From CAWJNF01 sp963844235 (GTDB lineage Bacteria > Actinomycetota > Thermoleophilia > Gaiellales > Gaiellaceae): a stretch of DNA of 33,552 nucleotides. This document shows, one piece after another, positions 32,974 to 33,552 of the stretch (its first letter is position 1; every line of letters starts with the position of its first letter). Below the pieces are notes generated by a model, which saw only the letters and a list, made by a program, of their open reading frames with translations, searched no databases and was not told where the DNA came from. The position numbers were made by a program, and so were the translations under genes. The stretch covers positions 1 to 33,552 of the forward strand of contig CAWJNF010000007.1 in the NCBI GenBank assembly GCA_963844235.1, written 5' to 3'.

Positions 32974-33552
32974 TCAGACCTCCCAGCCCTTCTCGAAGAC
33001 GACGTCGCCGTCGCTGCGCACCTCGCCGGTCAGGCTGGCGCCGTCACCCGTCAGCAGGGTCTCTGTCTCCACCTCCACGAAGGCCCCTACCGGCGTCCGG
33101 CACGCGATCCGCGTCTCGCCTCTCACGCTCGCCTCCTCGGGATGGTCTCGGGCCACCCGCGCGGTGGCGAGGTGATCGAGCAGCATCGAGCCGTCCCGCC
33201 CCGGCGTCCGCACCTCGAGCCGCACGCCCGTCCTGACCGCGACGGCGTCTGCCGCGAGATCGCGCTCGATCGTCCAGCGAGGCTCGTACCCGATCAGGGC
33301 CGGCATCCGGTCGTTATCGGGATCCGGCTGGGCCGGATCCGGCCGCGCAAGGGCGGACGGCGTCGCGACCGGGATGGCGACCGAGGACCCTCCGGCGCCG
33401 CCGGTCAGGAGGCGGAGACGAGGGTTCGTGGGCGTCGGCCAGATGCGGGGGAAGTCCGCGCACGCCACGCTGACTCGCAGACGGCTGCCGGCCGGGAGCC
33501 GGTAGGACGTCGCCCACAGCGGCACGCGATACTCGAGCACCTCGCCGTGCGC
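32974..33552 (-). CDS. CocE/NonD-like hydrolase, C-terminal domain (cut by window edge)
   Basis: Only the C-terminal ~190 residues are present; the 5' part lies beyond the window. HGEVLEYRVPLWATSYRLPA, then GSRLRVSVACADFPRIWPTP, matches the jelly-roll domain (X-Pro dipeptidyl-peptidase C-terminal, PepX_C) that follows the alpha/beta-hydrolase domain in CocE-type esterases and peptidases. The catalytic residues are outside the window, so the activity cannot be judged. An ATG/GTG near 33540 is an internal codon, not the real start. It is the first visible gene of the minus-strand operon. Confidence 0.6.
   Translation of the reverse strand, partial: AHGEVLEYRVPLWATSYRLPAGSRLRVSVACADFPRIWPTPTNPRLRLLTGGAGGSSVAIPVATPSALARPDPAQPDPDNDRMPALIGYEPRWTIERDLAADAVAVRTGVRLEVRTPGRDGSMLLDHLATARVARDHPEEASVRGETRIACRTPVGAFVEVETETLLTGDGASLTGEVRSDGDVVFEKGWEV

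Noticed and set aside
31341..33236. 631-codon plus-strand frame over the amidohydrolase and SDR genes
   Set aside because: It runs antisense through two complete enzymes and across their intergenic gap; composition is that of a shadow frame.

Overview
The window is a roughly 70% GC, densely packed bacterial segment. It has many GTG/TTG starts and ATGA/GTGA gene overlaps, two F420-type luciferase-like (LLM) oxidoreductases, a NarL-type two-component pair and a GntR/FCD regulator. This points to an actinomycetotal genome, possibly Thermoleophilia-like; the phylum call is inference and the class call is a guess. No rRNA, tRNA, CRISPR array, transposase or phage gene was recognised.

Positions 1-9.9 kb hold housekeeping and envelope functions: a histidine kinase/response regulator pair, two AI-2E (PerM) family membrane proteins, two small hydrophilic proteins (one resembling the KRANVxNEKQYEALKxKGMSKxxAAxIANS family), an F420-dependent LLM oxidoreductase, a secreted membrane-anchored protein, a membrane diguanylate cyclase and a lipoprotein. 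A 227-bp non-coding element with 16-bp terminal inverted repeats lies at 1922-2148.

From 9.9 kb to the right edge the window is one catabolic region. It contains a lipoyl-E2/E1alpha/E1beta 2-oxoacid dehydrogenase operon with a cupin, a cytosolic NodB-fold hydrolase, an SDR-cupin fusion, a PhyH-type dioxygenase, an aminotransferase-LLM-GntR operon, an alpha/beta hydrolase, an oligopeptide-type ABC importer with a quinone-oxidoreductase-like gene, an SDR, a 2,5-dihydroxypyridine-dioxygenase-like metalloenzyme followed by an amidase, and a CocE-like hydrolase-SDR-amidohydrolase operon. Uptake by the ABC system, C-N bond hydrolysis, oxidation, deamination and 2-oxoacid decarboxylation would form a plausible route for a nitrogen-containing (amide or heterocyclic) compound. 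The substrate cannot be read from sequence.

The strongest new signal is an AT-rich motif, core TATARGNTATA, found six times in this GC-rich DNA (9943, 14556, 16668, 17513, 20091, 28620). All six lie at or just before gene starts in the catabolic region, including the start of the GntR gene itself. I propose it as the operator of that regulator, defining a local regulon. A second signal is a 28-bp palindrome family (GTAGGGGCCGSATA plus its reverse complement) present as pairs in two convergent gene junctions, where it also supplies the stop codon of two unrelated genes.

Sequence quality matters. Single-base frameshifts occur at about 3615, 4043, 4356, 15531 and 19695. At least 20 more are concentrated in 21.25-24.97 kb, in the ABC transporter genes, where every conserved motif survives in alternating frames. 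Local sequencing or assembly error is the simplest explanation, but recent gene decay cannot be excluded.
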